This document shows positions 52,071 through 61,973 of a stretch of DNA of 64,000 nucleotides, piece by piece. This DNA is from a bacterium. Its GTDB lineage: Bacteria > Myxococcota_A > Bradymonadia > Bradymonadales > Bradymonadaceae. The translations under genes were made by a program, and so were the position numbers. The stretch spans positions 124,001 to 188,000 of the forward strand of contig JAUIBR010000006.1 of assembly GCA_030427705.1 (NCBI GenBank), written 5' to 3'. Under the pieces are notes generated by a model that worked only from the letters and a program-made list of their open reading frames with translations, had not been told where the DNA came from and did no database searches. Every line of letters starts with the position of its first letter. Position 1 is the stretch's first letter.

Positions 52071-54020
52071 CTACTCCAAGTGCTTCATTGCAGGTTGGTT
52101 TCGGATATCCCAGAGCTGGATGACCATGTCCTGCACGCCCATTCCCAGCAACTGACTGTCTTTGTCGAAGGCCAGTGACTTGAGTGCGGCCATATCGGCG
52201 GTGATTTCGAAGAAGCTGGAACCCAAAGCCAGGCTCAGGATCCGGACGTGATGTTCTTCGTCCAGCACCGCTGCGATGTAGCCATCATCACTGACGACCA
52301 TCGAGATGGGATTGGACGGCATCGATTCGATCTTCTGCTTTCGTTTATCACTCAAGCTCAGCAGATCCATGTCACCACCCCAATACCCGCAGAACACCTT
52401 GTTCTCGGACACGCTCATGGACAGAGCCGAGACAGGTGGTCCGTACGGCACAAGGATATCGAACTTCTTCGTCTTCAGGTCGACGCTGATGATCTCTCCG
52501 CGTTCAGTACCGCACAGGACCTTGCTGCGCGGGTCGCTAGCAATGGCGTAGACACGGTGTGGGAGCTTGACCACGCGGTCGGCTGTCTTCTTCGGCTCAT
52601 CCATGCTCCAGCGCAGCAGCGTACCGTCTAATTCAGCGGCAAACACCTGACGTGTAGGCTCATCGATGAAGAGCGTCGTGATAAGTGATTGTGCGCCCTT
52701 GAGCGTCTTGAAGTAGCCGTCATTGCGCATGCCGATGACGTGAACTTCGTTGTTCTTGTCCGCAACCGCTGAAAACTCGCCGCGTGGGTTCAACGTGGTG
52801 GCAGTGAACGCGCCTGCGCGCTCAGCGACATCGTCCGGTAGGTGAAACTCGACCAACGGGCGGACGATCTGCGTCGACCCGGACGACGAGGCTTCGCCTA
52901 GCGTGGGTGCGGGAAAGTCAGCGGTTTCAATGCGACGGCTGAGGTCGAAGCTCTTAAGCTCCGATTCCTGCATGAACTGAGGCGGTGTCGCAGGGTTGGT
53001 CTGCTCATCCAGTGCATTCTGCTGCATCTGCAGCTTGTCGATGGCTTGAATGATCTCGCTAAGGTCCTTTGGGCGGTCATTCGGGTCCTTAGCCAGCATG
53101 CGCTGAAGCAGGTCATCCAACGCATCCGGAATGCGCGACTTGGTGAGCACGTCCGTCACTTTTGGGGGCGGGTCGTTGACGTGCGCATCCATGACCGCAA
53201 GCGATTCGGTGCCAGGGAATGGCGGTTGCCCTGTTACACAGTGGAAGAAAACACACCCGAGCGAGTAGATATCGCTGCGGTGGTCGATTCCGGGGTCACC
53301 CATGCATTGCTCGGGTGAGGCGTAGAGCGGCGTTCCCCGGAATCCCTGGGTATCACCGGCACCAACGCCGTCCATCATGTGAACGATCCCGAAGTCCAAG
53401 ATTCGTGCGAAGAATCCGGACGCTGGCAACCGTTCAATCATGACGTTGTCAGGCTTCAGGTCACGGTGGATGAAGCCGAGTGCGTGTGCTTCATACAGCC
53501 CGTTTGCGATCTGGCGCACGATTTCGAGCGCGCGGTTGAGCTTGATACGCCCCACGCGGTCGAGCAGCTCTTGCAGCGTGCGACCATCCACGAAGTCCAT
53601 CAGCAGCACGAACACGTTGTTCTCAAGCTGCATGGCCTCGTAAACGTTGACGACGTGCGGATTGCGAAGCCGGCTCATCGCCTCGACTTCCAGCTTGAAC
53701 CGTCGCATTAGCTCTTGCTCAAACTCAGGTTTGCCGTAGCGCCGAGTGTCGACAATCTTCGCGGCAAAGAAGCGCGCGATCTGGACAGCTTGGGCGCGAT
53801 AGACGTAGCCCGTTGCACCATCGCCCAAGAACTGATTCAGCAGGTATCGGCCGTCGAGGATCTTCCCCAAGTAGGGATACGGACTGTTCTCGATAGCCGG
53901 CCAGCCTTGCTGCGGACGCGGGCTCGAGCATTCCGGGCATTCCATCGGATCTTCCTTCACGCAACTTGTGCAAATTGCGCAGTAGTTAAGGAACTCGTCC
54001 GATTTTGTGACTTCGCTCAA
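52071..54020 (-). CDS. Ser/Thr protein kinase with zinc ribbon and beta-propeller
   Basis: A 649-residue cytoplasmic kinase. N-terminal zinc ribbon: Cys14, Cys17, Cys20 with Cys28 and Cys31 (CAICTSC, CPEC). Kinase domain at about 55-335: FLGDGATGYVY, AAKIVD (Lys), HRDLKPDNVMI, DFGIVHMM, SPEQ. The C-terminal half (about 380-649) has WD40-like blades (FTATTLNPRGEFSAVADKNN, QVFAAELDGTLLRWSMDE, GYIAAVLDEEHHVRILSLA, QLLGMGVQDMVIQLWDIRN), likely a substrate-binding propeller. It starts at TTG 54020; no ATG is in frame nearby. It follows the next kinase gene by 15 bp, so the two kinases form one operon. Confidence 0.88.
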   Translation of the reverse strand: MSEVTKSDEFLNYCAICTSCVKEDPMECPECSSPRPQQGWPAIENSPYPYLGKILDGRYLLNQFLGDGATGYVYRAQAVQIARFFAAKIVDTRRYGKPEFEQELMRRFKLEVEAMSRLRNPHVVNVYEAMQLENNVFVLLMDFVDGRTLQELLDRVGRIKLNRALEIVRQIANGLYEAHALGFIHRDLKPDNVMIERLPASGFFARILDFGIVHMMDGVGAGDTQGFRGTPLYASPEQCMGDPGIDHRSDIYSLGCVFFHCVTGQPPFPGTESLAVMDAHVNDPPPKVTDVLTKSRIPDALDDLLQRMLAKDPNDRPKDLSEIIQAIDKLQMQQNALDEQTNPATPPQFMQESELKSFDLSRRIETADFPAPTLGEASSSGSTQIVRPLVEFHLPDDVAERAGAFTATTLNPRGEFSAVADKNNEVHVIGMRNDGYFKTLKGAQSLITTLFIDEPTRQVFAAELDGTLLRWSMDEPKKTADRVVKLPHRVYAIASDPRSKVLCGTERGEIISVDLKTKKFDILVPYGPPVSALSMSVSENKVFCGYWGGDMDLLSLSDKRKQKIESMPSNPISMVVSDDGYIAAVLDEEHHVRILSLALGSSFFEITADMAALKSLAFDKDSQLLGMGVQDMVIQLWDIRNQPAMKHLE

Positions 54021-54035
54021 TGCCGTGCTCTACGC

Positions 54036-56516
54036 TCAGGGCTTATTGATGATCCGCTTACTCTCACCTGGTTTCACGGTGATGTAATACGTCTTAGAGA
54101 GGCCGAAATCTGGGTTCTTCAACTGGATCTTATGTTTGCCGGATTCGATCTTGAAGTTCATCAGCGGCGTGTAGCGTCCCGTGTCTGACCCGTCGATATA
54201 GACGCGTGCGACCGGCTTGGAAGCCACACTGATGGTGCCCGTGCCTTTGGCGACAGGGTCCTTCTTGGGAGGATCTTTCTTAGGCGGATCCTTCTTTGGC
54301 GGATCTTTCTGAGGCGGATCCTTCTTTGGTGGATCCTTCTTCGGAGGGTCTTTCTGTGGCGGACGGAAGACCGAGTTGTTGTTCGAGCTTGCGACCGCTT
54401 CGTCAGCACGACGTAGGTTCGCTTCAAGCACAGGCTCTGGGTCAAACCCAGGCTCGAAATTCTGCGACCAGTTTTCGTATTTCTTCCGCTCGACTTTCAC
54501 AGTATAGGTCTTGGACGCGTCCAATTCCTTCAGCGTGTCTGGCGTGCGACCTGATGCGACCTTGTTGCCTTCGGCATCCTCAACCGTGTACTCGGCGCGG
54601 TCAGGAACACTCGTCACCTTCAGAGCCACTTTTGCGGGCTTCAGGCGGACGTCGACCGATTCAGGCGGATTCTTGAGGTCGAGCTCTTGTTCGTGGTCAA
54701 AGAAGCCTTCCTTCGTAACCTTGAGCGCGGCTTTTTCACCCTCGAGATCTTTGAGCGTCATCGGCGTCGGTGCATCTTGCTTAGTACCGTTCACGAAGAC
54801 TTCAGCTCCGGGCGGGTCGCTCTTCACCAGGAATTCGACCTTCGTGACCAGGGGTTCGAGCTCAACGTTGAGGCGGTACTCGTTGGCGGTCTCGATGGTC
54901 TGTGCGGTCTCGAATGTCTTAAAGCCTTCGCGCTTCAGCTCAATCTTCGTCTCGCCCATCGCCAGTTCATAGTTGAACGGCGTTTTGACGTACTCACCAT
55001 CGTGAACGACCTTGCCGTTGACGACGACCTGAACCTCATTGGGGACGGTTTCCACGATGAGCGGGGCCTTCGCCATGAACTTGGACATGGCAAACACGCC
55101 CAAGCCGACAACGACCACGAACACGATAAGCGCGATGCCGATGTTTTTGCCGCGATTGTCATTTCGGACCGCATGCACGGTCCCTGATGGAACGCGCCGT
55201 GGCTCGACAGCGGCCATCTGGGCGGTCGGCTGGCGGGCACGACCGTTTCGCTTTTCAGGGGGCGGATCGTCGTCGAACTCCATCCCGGGGTTGCCTTCGT
55301 TTTTCCAACGATCGTACTCCATGGTGGGCACTTCGTCGGTATCTCCGGCGTCTTTGGCGTAGACGATATCGGCTTCATCGAGCTCTTCGGCGAATTCCTC
55401 GTCGTCCATGCGGTCGAAGATCTGGGTTTCCATCTCTTCTTCGCCCCAGCTCAACCCAGCATTGGGGTTCGAGGGCGCCGTACCATTGGACTTTGCTGCA
55501 CCTGGTGCCTCGCCATCAATCGGCTTGAGGTTCAGGCTCTTGTAATACTCAAGCTTCTTATTCTCGAACTCGATATCGGCGCTGAAGGACTCCTTCATGT
55601 ATGCGGCGAGGTCTTTGTTCGTGAAGTAGTAGCCTTGCGAGCGCATGAAGCGTTCCAACGCCTCGGCGAATTCACCGGAGTCGGAGTAGCGATCGTCTGG
55701 GGACCGGGCGAGGGCCTTCAAGACGATGTCTTCAAGCTCTTTTGGAATGTGCGGATTGTAGAGTGATGGCGGGCTCATCTCTACTTTGCGGATCTTCTCG
55801 AGCGTGTCGAAGTCGCTCTCGCCAAGGAACAATCGCTCGAGCGTCAGAAGCTCGTAGAGGACGATGCCGAGGCTGAAGATATCTGAGCGGTGGTCGATAT
55901 GAAGCCCGCGAACTTGCTCCGGGCTCATGTAGCTGAATTTTCCTTTGAGGATCCCAACCTGCGTCTGGCTGGTCTTGCCCTGCGCTTTCGCGATGCCGAA
56001 GTCGATGATTTTGACTTCGCCCTCGTACGAGATCAGGACGTTCTGCGGGCTGACGTCGCGGTGAACGATATTAAGGTCGTTTCCGTCGGGTCCCTTCTTA
56101 GCATGCGCGTGGCCGAGGCCCTCGCAGACCTTCATGATGAAGTAGCAAACCCGCGGGATGCTGACCTTCTCACCAAGGCGGCGTGCGCGCTCAAAGATCG
56201 TCTTGAGGTCTTTGCCGCCGATATACTCGAGTGCGATGAAGTAGGATCCGTCGACCTTACCCAGGTCGAAGATCTGCGCGATATTTGGGTGATTCAGCTG
56301 GCCCGCGATCTTGGCTTCATCAATGAACATATTGATGAACGCCTCGTCCTCGGCGATCGAAGACAGGATCTTTTTGACCGCAAGAAGCCGCTCGAAGCCC
56401 TCGACACCGAAGGCTTTCGCTTTATACACCTCGGCCATGCCACCCACATTGATACGCTCAAGCAGGTAGTACTTTCCGAATGGTATCGGGTTAGGAAGGA
56501 TTCCCGGTTCGCTCAT
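54036..56516 (-). CDS. Ser/Thr protein kinase with PEGA repeats and Lys/Pro-rich linker
   Basis: An 826-residue transmembrane kinase. Kinase domain at about 15-275: INVGGMAEVYKA, LAVKKIL, HRDVSPQNVLIS (Ser replaces Lys after Asp-Val), DFGIAKA, MSPEQV. A cytoplasmic acidic linker leads to a membrane helix (IGIALIVFVVVVGLGVFAMS, about 462-482). The outer part has four or five PEGA-type domains (EVFVNGTKQDAPTPMTLKDL, YTVEDAEGNKVASGRTPDTL, RVYIDGSDTGRYTPLMNF), separated by a KKDPP repeat linker (about residues 725-760). PEGA domains likely sense the cell wall. A GGAAGCGG site precedes the ATG. Confidence 0.9.
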   Translation of the reverse strand: MSEPGILPNPIPFGKYYLLERINVGGMAEVYKAKAFGVEGFERLLAVKKILSSIAEDEAFINMFIDEAKIAGQLNHPNIAQIFDLGKVDGSYFIALEYIGGKDLKTIFERARRLGEKVSIPRVCYFIMKVCEGLGHAHAKKGPDGNDLNIVHRDVSPQNVLISYEGEVKIIDFGIAKAQGKTSQTQVGILKGKFSYMSPEQVRGLHIDHRSDIFSLGIVLYELLTLERLFLGESDFDTLEKIRKVEMSPPSLYNPHIPKELEDIVLKALARSPDDRYSDSGEFAEALERFMRSQGYYFTNKDLAAYMKESFSADIEFENKKLEYYKSLNLKPIDGEAPGAAKSNGTAPSNPNAGLSWGEEEMETQIFDRMDDEEFAEELDEADIVYAKDAGDTDEVPTMEYDRWKNEGNPGMEFDDDPPPEKRNGRARQPTAQMAAVEPRRVPSGTVHAVRNDNRGKNIGIALIVFVVVVGLGVFAMSKFMAKAPLIVETVPNEVQVVVNGKVVHDGEYVKTPFNYELAMGETKIELKREGFKTFETAQTIETANEYRLNVELEPLVTKVEFLVKSDPPGAEVFVNGTKQDAPTPMTLKDLEGEKAALKVTKEGFFDHEQELDLKNPPESVDVRLKPAKVALKVTSVPDRAEYTVEDAEGNKVASGRTPDTLKELDASKTYTVKVERKKYENWSQNFEPGFDPEPVLEANLRRADEAVASSNNNSVFRPPQKDPPKKDPPKKDPPQKDPPKKDPPKKDPPKKDPVAKGTGTISVASKPVARVYIDGSDTGRYTPLMNFKIESGKHKIQLKNPDFGLSKTYYITVKPGESKRIINKP

Positions 56517-56559
56517 CGACCGCTTCCGCCTCTCAAAAACGCCCTATAGGCGGACAAAA

Positions 56560-57018
56560 CCGCCTCCCTTCGCGTAACCGCGAAAGGTCATCAATCCATT
56601 TCATGCTCTGAGGTACCCGCAAAGCCGCCACTTTGAAGGCACAATAAATTCGCGAAAATCCGCACTCAGTGCCGAGCATCCTAAATTTTAGGACTCGCGT
56701 TTGTCAACGCGGATCTCGCGGCGCTCGGGGCTCGCAGCTTCGCTGCTCGGGGTCTCGCTTCGCTCGGGTCTCGGCTTCGCCTCGGGGCTCGCTTTGGCCT
56801 GCAGCCTCGCTCGGTTTTTTTTTCGATGAATCACAGAATCCCCAATTCAACGCAGAATGAAATCCGAGCGCGAAGCGCGAGCCCCGAGGCGAGCGAAGCA
56901 AAGCCGAGACCCGAGCGCGAAGCGCGAGCCCCCGAGCAGCGCAGCTGCGAGTACCAGTTTGATCCGCCCATTCACTCTGGATAATCTGACCACTCAAAAC
57001 TCATGCTTTGGACGGGAC
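56560..57018. repeat. Long inverted repeat of GAGC-GAA-GC words
   Basis: A 450-bp spacer. From 56697 to 56818 the strand repeats CTCGGGGCTCGC/CTTCGCTCGGG-type words. From 56863 to 56955 their complements recur (GCGCGAAGCGCGAGCCC), so the arms can pair around an AT-rich 45-bp centre. Inner hairpins include GCAGC-GAA-GCTGC, twice GCGC-GAA-GCGC, and GCAGC-GCA-GCTGC, again with GNA loops. Frames through it are not coding. Confidence 0.85.
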
Positions 57019-57637
57019 ATGCGACCTCTTTCAATTCTGTTGTTCATCTTCCTCTCTCCAGCGCTCGCATTTGGGAATCAAGAGTCGGATCGATTGAAGT
57101 CTCACTTCGAAAGTGTGGAAGCACATCTTCGAACAACCGATGTCAGTGATTGGCCGACGAGCAAACAACAGGCCCGTAAGCACACGTTGGACGCACTGCG
57201 TAGATATCGCTCGCAGGCACGGTTTCCGAAGAACACCAACTTTTCGGATACAAATGTCCCGGCATTTTTCGATGAGAACGGCAATCGGTGCGCAGTTGCG
57301 TACCTCATGGAAGAGTCCGGATTCGAGGAGACTGCGGCCGATATTCAAGCCACCCAGAATTTCGCCTGGGCCACTCTTTGTTCGACCTGAGCCAGTTGTG
57401 AAAACGGAGAACCTCCCGAATGATGTTGATCCCACAGATCAGAACAATGCCAACAACGAAGTTCCTGATGACGAGCCAACGCCGGACGACCCAACGCCGA
57501 ACGAGACGAATTCAATGGTCGAGGCAGACGAAGATTCCGATGCCACCTGCTCCTCCGTACCATCGGAGTCGCCGTCGGCTGGTCGGGTGTTAGGTTTCGT
57601 CTTGTTCCTCCTTTCACGTCGACGCTTGGCTGCGTAA
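57019..57637 (+). pseudogene. Secreted MYXO-CTERM-like protein with internal frameshift
   Basis: It starts at ATG 57019 with signal peptide MRPLSILLFIFLSPALAFG before NQESD. The N-terminal part (RKHTLDALRRYRSQARFPKN, PAFFDENGNRCAVAYLMEES) follows a known secreted family. The frame ends at 57390 (QNFAWATLCST). A second frame resumes at about 57360 (PLFVRPEPVVKTENLPND) and ends with a sorting tail: DSDATCSSVPSE, a hydrophobic helix and RRR. The two parts belong together, but an internal deletion with frameshift has removed the middle domain. It precedes rluA-type gene by 9 bp. Confidence 0.75.
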
Positions 57638-57646
57638 AGTCGTGGC

Positions 57647-58303
57647 GTGAACATCGCAGACCATATTTTGGAGGAGACGGACGGGCTGATTGTCGTGAAC
57701 AAGCCCGACGATATTCCTACGGCCGGCAACAAGCTTGATGAGCCCGGAAGCCTTCAATTTATGCTTATGGAGCACTATCGGCGCATGATCTGGGCAGTCC
57801 ATCAGATCGATAAGGATACAAGCGGGCTGAACCTCTTCGTGCGGCGAAAGAAGTTGGTGCACCATTGGGCCGAGCAGCTCAAGGCTGGCACCAAGACCTA
57901 CCTGGCGTTTGTCGACGGGCGATTCGCCCACAAACGGCTGCATATTCGCGAGCCAATTGGCTTCGATAACTCGAAGAAAGTTCGTGGTGTGACGCTCGAC
58001 GGCAAAGAGTCACATAGCGAAGTCCACTTGGTCGCACATGGGGAAAGCGCGTCATTGGTCAAGGTCCTGTTGCACACCGGCCGCACCCATCAGATCCGCA
58101 TTCATCTGGCCCATATCGGTCATCCGTTGGTCGGTGACCAGTGGTATGGCGACGAGAACGACAATCGAACACATCGTCACGCGTTGCATGCATGGCGAAT
58201 TGACACGCCGGATGGTTCGTTCGAAGCGCCGATTCCAGCGGACTTTGAGGCTTTCGCAAATGATGCGGGCTTCGACCTTCTGGGAGCGCTTTCCACAGAT
58301 TGA
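57647..58303 (+). CDS. RluA-family pseudouridine synthase
   Basis: A 218-residue RNA pseudouridine synthase without an S4 domain, like RluA/TruC-type enzymes. The catalytic Asp lies in HQIDKDTSGLNLF. Further motifs are KTYLAFVDG and LHTGRTHQIRIHLAHIGHPLVGD. It isomerises uridine in rRNA or tRNA; target not predictable from sequence. It starts at GTG 57647. Confidence 0.92.
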   Translation: MNIADHILEETDGLIVVNKPDDIPTAGNKLDEPGSLQFMLMEHYRRMIWAVHQIDKDTSGLNLFVRRKKLVHHWAEQLKAGTKTYLAFVDGRFAHKRLHIREPIGFDNSKKVRGVTLDGKESHSEVHLVAHGESASLVKVLLHTGRTHQIRIHLAHIGHPLVGDQWYGDENDNRTHRHALHAWRIDTPDGSFEAPIPADFEAFANDAGFDLLGALSTD

Positions 58304-58490
58304 ACACAGATTTCCACACAGATTGCCCAGATTTTCTTTGAATGGTTAGGCATCAAGTTCGCCACCTATCAAACCAAAAGAAATCTGCGAACATCTGTGC
58401 CCAAATCTGTGGAATCTGTGGAACACAAACTCAAGTCCACGATTGCATCGCTGATGGTGACCGAAGCGAAGGCGAGTTAAGATCTAAGCC
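58304..58490. repeat. CACAGATT-word inverted repeat upstream of recC
   Basis: The spacer is filled with CACAGATT/CAGATTT words at about 10-bp spacing on the left (58300-58336) and their complements on the right (58379-58425), with TTCTTT and AAAGAA pairing at the centre. A large imperfect hairpin can form. No gene is seen. The GAAGGCGAG word before recC is a possible ribosome-site context. Confidence 0.7.
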
Positions 58491-61400
58491 ATGATTCACC
58501 TCCACTACTCAAACCTAACCGAACAGCTCGTCACTGCGCTGGTGGGAAACGTTCAACGGCAGCGGCAACTGCCGGGGTTTAGCCCGTTTGACCGGGTTCG
58601 AATCATTGTGCCCAACCGCAATCTCGCGACGTTTTTGAAGTATGAGTTTGCGCGTCGAACCGGCATCGCCGCCAATCTGGAGTTCACGTATCTCAACGCG
58701 TTCTTCCGCGACGCCGCGGTGGCCGAAGGTGTGCCGATCATTCGCCGGCAGGCGGTGCGCGACATGCTCATTGGGCGGTTCTTAGACAACCCTCCTGGTG
58801 ACATTCAAAACTACCTCGCCTACGCATCGGACGAGGACGAGCGCGACCGCCGAATCTTCCAGATATCGGACCGACTATCGCAGTTGTTTGAAGAGTATGC
58901 CTTGGCGCGGCCGCGGATGATCGAGCTTTGGCCAAACCAGCCGGCCCTCGACGAGACGCAATATCGCGAGACGGAGCGGTGGCAGCGTGAGCTGTGGCTC
59001 TCGACTCTGGGGCCCGAAGGGCAGATCGCGCAGATGGACCCGCCGGGCAAGACGTTGCCCCAATATTTGGCGGGGTTTGATGCCTCCAAGCGGCCTGCGG
59101 AGATCATCCATATCTTTGGTCTCTCGTACGTGGCACGCCTCTATTTCGATGCGCTGAATCGACTCGCCACGACCTCGGAAGTCTTCGTCTACACGGTCAA
59201 TCCGTGCATGGAGTATTGGGAAGACGTGCCGTCCGGTTGGAAGTTCACAAAGCGCGAGAAGAAGCGCTTTGAGCCGCGTCAGCAGAACCAGGCGTCGATG
59301 TTCGATCAGGAGCGTGAGACCTTGTTCTCGGACGACCACGATCCGCCCGCGTTGCGGCTTTGGGGGCGGCCCGGTCGTGAGAACATCAAGCTTTTGAATG
59401 AGCTGACGAACTGCGACTTTGAGCCGCACTTCGAAGACCCCATGTTGGAAAACGATGTCACTTTGTTACAACGTTTCCAGCACGATATTCTTGTTCGTGA
59501 ACCCATGAAACATGGCGCGGCTTACGCGTTTGAAGACGAGAGTCTGGTCTTCCTCGCGTGCCCGAATATTCAGCGTGAGGTCGAGGTCGTCGCGAACGAA
59601 ATCTGGCATCTTATCGAGTCGACGGCGGACTCCGATGACCCGATTACGTTCAATGATATCGCCATCGTCCTGAACCACATGGAGCGCGACGCCTACCAGA
59701 GTCGCATTCGCAGCGTCTTTCAGGACAACCATCAGATCCCGTTCAATATGATCGACGTTGCAGCGACGGGCTCGCGACGGTTTGTGGAGGCGACCGCGCT
59801 TCTGCTTGAGCTGCCGTTCAGCGAGTTTACTCGCAACGAGTTTCTGCGGCTCTTGTCGCACCCATGTGTGCTGGCGGCGGACGAGGAATCGGACCGCGAG
59901 CTCTTTGTTCGCTGGTGTGACGAGCTCAATATCCTGCATGGCGCCGACGGTCATGACCACGAAGGCTCATACATCGATAAGCCGCTGTTTCACTGGGACC
60001 AGGGGCTGACTCGCCTGGTCCTTGGCGGCTTCATGCTGGACCAGAAGGGTGAAGATTCGGTCCGATACGATGTCGCAGACGTGATTCCGTTTGAGCTCGG
60101 ATCGTCTGAGCTTGGTGCTGCGCAGGCCTTTGTTGCGATGGCGCGCAGCATGATTGCGGATGCGCGATTCGTGCGCGAGCACACGGCCACGATGCGAGAA
60201 TGGATGGTGGTCATCGCAGACATGGTCACGTCCTATCTGCACGTGGTCGATGACCAGGATGACTTCGACCGCATGCGCGTCTTGGAGCGCATCGAAGAGC
60301 TGGCTGAGTCGACTGTGGATGGTCCCAAGGTTCACTATCGCTATGCCTTTGAAGCGGTGATGGAGACTCTGCACTCGCTGGAAGTTTCGCGCGGCCACTA
60401 CCTGGCGGACGGCGTCGCGGTGTCGTCGTTTCTGCCGATGCGCCCAATCCCATTCCGCGTCGTCTTCGTTACGGGCATGGGCGAGAAACACTTCCCGCGG
60501 CCCGATATTAGGTCGCCACTGGACTTGCGGTGGGCGACGACGGAACCATGGGACAATTTCTCGGCCCGGCGGCAAGACGAATACATGTTCCTTGAGACGC
60601 TGATGTCCACGCGCGACCGGTTCTACACCTCTTGGGTTGCACGTGATTCCTATACGGGTGAGGAGCTGCAGCCGTCGTCCGTTGTCCGTGAGCTGCGCTT
60701 TATGCTGCAGCAACACTATATCTCGAACGACGAGATTGCTCGCCGCACTAAGCGCCACCCGCTGCGCCGATTTGACCGCGCTTATCTGCAAGAGAACGCG
60801 CCCGGAAAGGTCTACCAGTCCGAGGCCAAACAAGAGATGAAAGCGGCTCTTTTGCGGGCCGATGTTACGGGCCAAAGTGGTCAGCTGCCGGTGCGCTTGT
60901 CGGGCTTCGAATCACGATTAAGCGATCCAGAATGGAAAGAGCTGACCAGCGCGCTTGGCCTGATGAATGCGCCTCCGTCTGAGGCTTTGTCTCGGTCAAT
61001 TACGCAGATTTCGCTGAGCCAGATTCGAGGCTTTCTAAAGAGCCCACTTCAGGGTTCGGCGCGCTTCTATCTAAGGCTGCGCGAAGATGAGGACGAAGAC
61101 GTTCTACTTCGTGAAAATGAGCTCTTCGAAACACCAACCCTGACCGCATTTTCACTGCTTCGGGACACGTTCTTAGATTCCATTGCGACGGGCGCGGACC
61201 CGCGTAAACTCTATGAAACACGGGCGTCGATCCTGGAGCAAAAAGGTGACTATCCCACCGGCTTATTCAAACAAGCCAACATGGAAAAGCACCTCGCCAT
61301 TTTGAAACAATGGCACCAGAACATTGGCGCGTTTCAAATCGATGCGAAGACTCTGACGTCGTTTGGTTTGGGCAAGGGCGATGTTCGAGGCGGCGTTATC

Positions 61401-61973
61401 GAGCGCAAACCTGCGTTGCGGCTTCAAGTGCAAGGACCGCATGAACCAATGACCATCCGCATTGTCGGCACGACCGCACCAATCTCGCCGACAGACCGCA
61501 GCGCGATGCGGTTCACGACCTCCGAAACATTGGGTGATGACTGGAAAGAAGAGTACGTGCACGCCGATGCGTTTGTGGACTACGCAGTTTTGACGGCGGC
61601 GGGCCACCTGGATGGACCGGATTTTCGCCTGTTGTTGAACGCGAATCGCTTCCCAAATCTGCGCTTTGACGACCGCACCTTTGAGTCGATGTCGCAGGAC
61701 GCAGCGCTGGGCTGGCTGCGAGGTGTGGTGGAAGACATGCTGTCTGGCGTGCATTCGTATTTGTTGCCAATAGAAGGCATATTTAAACATCGCATCCAGA
61801 CCGCCGAGATTCCGTTCGAGCAGACCGTCGACCAGATGAAGTCCGAGACGTACAAGCGTTTGGCCTTCCTGCACGGCCCGGTCCGTCACCCCGAGCGCTT
61901 CGATGTCCCCGATGATTTCGAGAGGGTCATCGACCGCCGACTTGGGTTGTATTTCGACTTGAGGAGGCGTTGA
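58491..61973 (+). CDS. recC: RecBCD nuclease, RecC subunit
   Basis: A 1,160-residue exodeoxyribonuclease V gamma subunit, which recognises Chi and holds DNA ends in double-strand break repair. The N-terminus has the RecC pattern MIHLHYSNLTEQL, RVRIIVPNRNLATFLKYEFA (inactive helicase Walker-like region) and LEFTYLNAFF. Further RecC features: DIAIVLNHMERDAYQSRIRS, MRPIPFRVVFVTGMGEKHFP, SPLDLRW and the C-terminal inactive nuclease-like domain ending FLHGPVRHPERF. The stop codon overlaps the recB start (TGATG). Length is typical. Confidence 0.93.
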   Translation: MIHLHYSNLTEQLVTALVGNVQRQRQLPGFSPFDRVRIIVPNRNLATFLKYEFARRTGIAANLEFTYLNAFFRDAAVAEGVPIIRRQAVRDMLIGRFLDNPPGDIQNYLAYASDEDERDRRIFQISDRLSQLFEEYALARPRMIELWPNQPALDETQYRETERWQRELWLSTLGPEGQIAQMDPPGKTLPQYLAGFDASKRPAEIIHIFGLSYVARLYFDALNRLATTSEVFVYTVNPCMEYWEDVPSGWKFTKREKKRFEPRQQNQASMFDQERETLFSDDHDPPALRLWGRPGRENIKLLNELTNCDFEPHFEDPMLENDVTLLQRFQHDILVREPMKHGAAYAFEDESLVFLACPNIQREVEVVANEIWHLIESTADSDDPITFNDIAIVLNHMERDAYQSRIRSVFQDNHQIPFNMIDVAATGSRRFVEATALLLELPFSEFTRNEFLRLLSHPCVLAADEESDRELFVRWCDELNILHGADGHDHEGSYIDKPLFHWDQGLTRLVLGGFMLDQKGEDSVRYDVADVIPFELGSSELGAAQAFVAMARSMIADARFVREHTATMREWMVVIADMVTSYLHVVDDQDDFDRMRVLERIEELAESTVDGPKVHYRYAFEAVMETLHSLEVSRGHYLADGVAVSSFLPMRPIPFRVVFVTGMGEKHFPRPDIRSPLDLRWATTEPWDNFSARRQDEYMFLETLMSTRDRFYTSWVARDSYTGEELQPSSVVRELRFMLQQHYISNDEIARRTKRHPLRRFDRAYLQENAPGKVYQSEAKQEMKAALLRADVTGQSGQLPVRLSGFESRLSDPEWKELTSALGLMNAPPSEALSRSITQISLSQIRGFLKSPLQGSARFYLRLREDEDEDVLLRENELFETPTLTAFSLLRDTFLDSIATGADPRKLYETRASILEQKGDYPTGLFKQANMEKHLAILKQWHQNIGAFQIDAKTLTSFGLGKGDVRGGVIERKPALRLQVQGPHEPMTIRIVGTTAPISPTDRSAMRFTTSETLGDDWKEEYVHADAFVDYAVLTAAGHLDGPDFRLLLNANRFPNLRFDDRTFESMSQDAALGWLRGVVEDMLSGVHSYLLPIEGIFKHRIQTAEIPFEQTVDQMKSETYKRLAFLHGPVRHPERFDVPDDFERVIDRRLGLYFDLRRR

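Noticed and set aside
56669-56997. Arg/Ser/Pro-rich frames inside the inverted repeat
   Set aside because: They simply translate the GAGC/GAA repeat words in both directions.
58289-58425. DnaA-box cluster or replication origin
   Set aside because: TTCCACA words are present but the TTATCCACA consensus is not, and dnaA or dnaN are not nearby.
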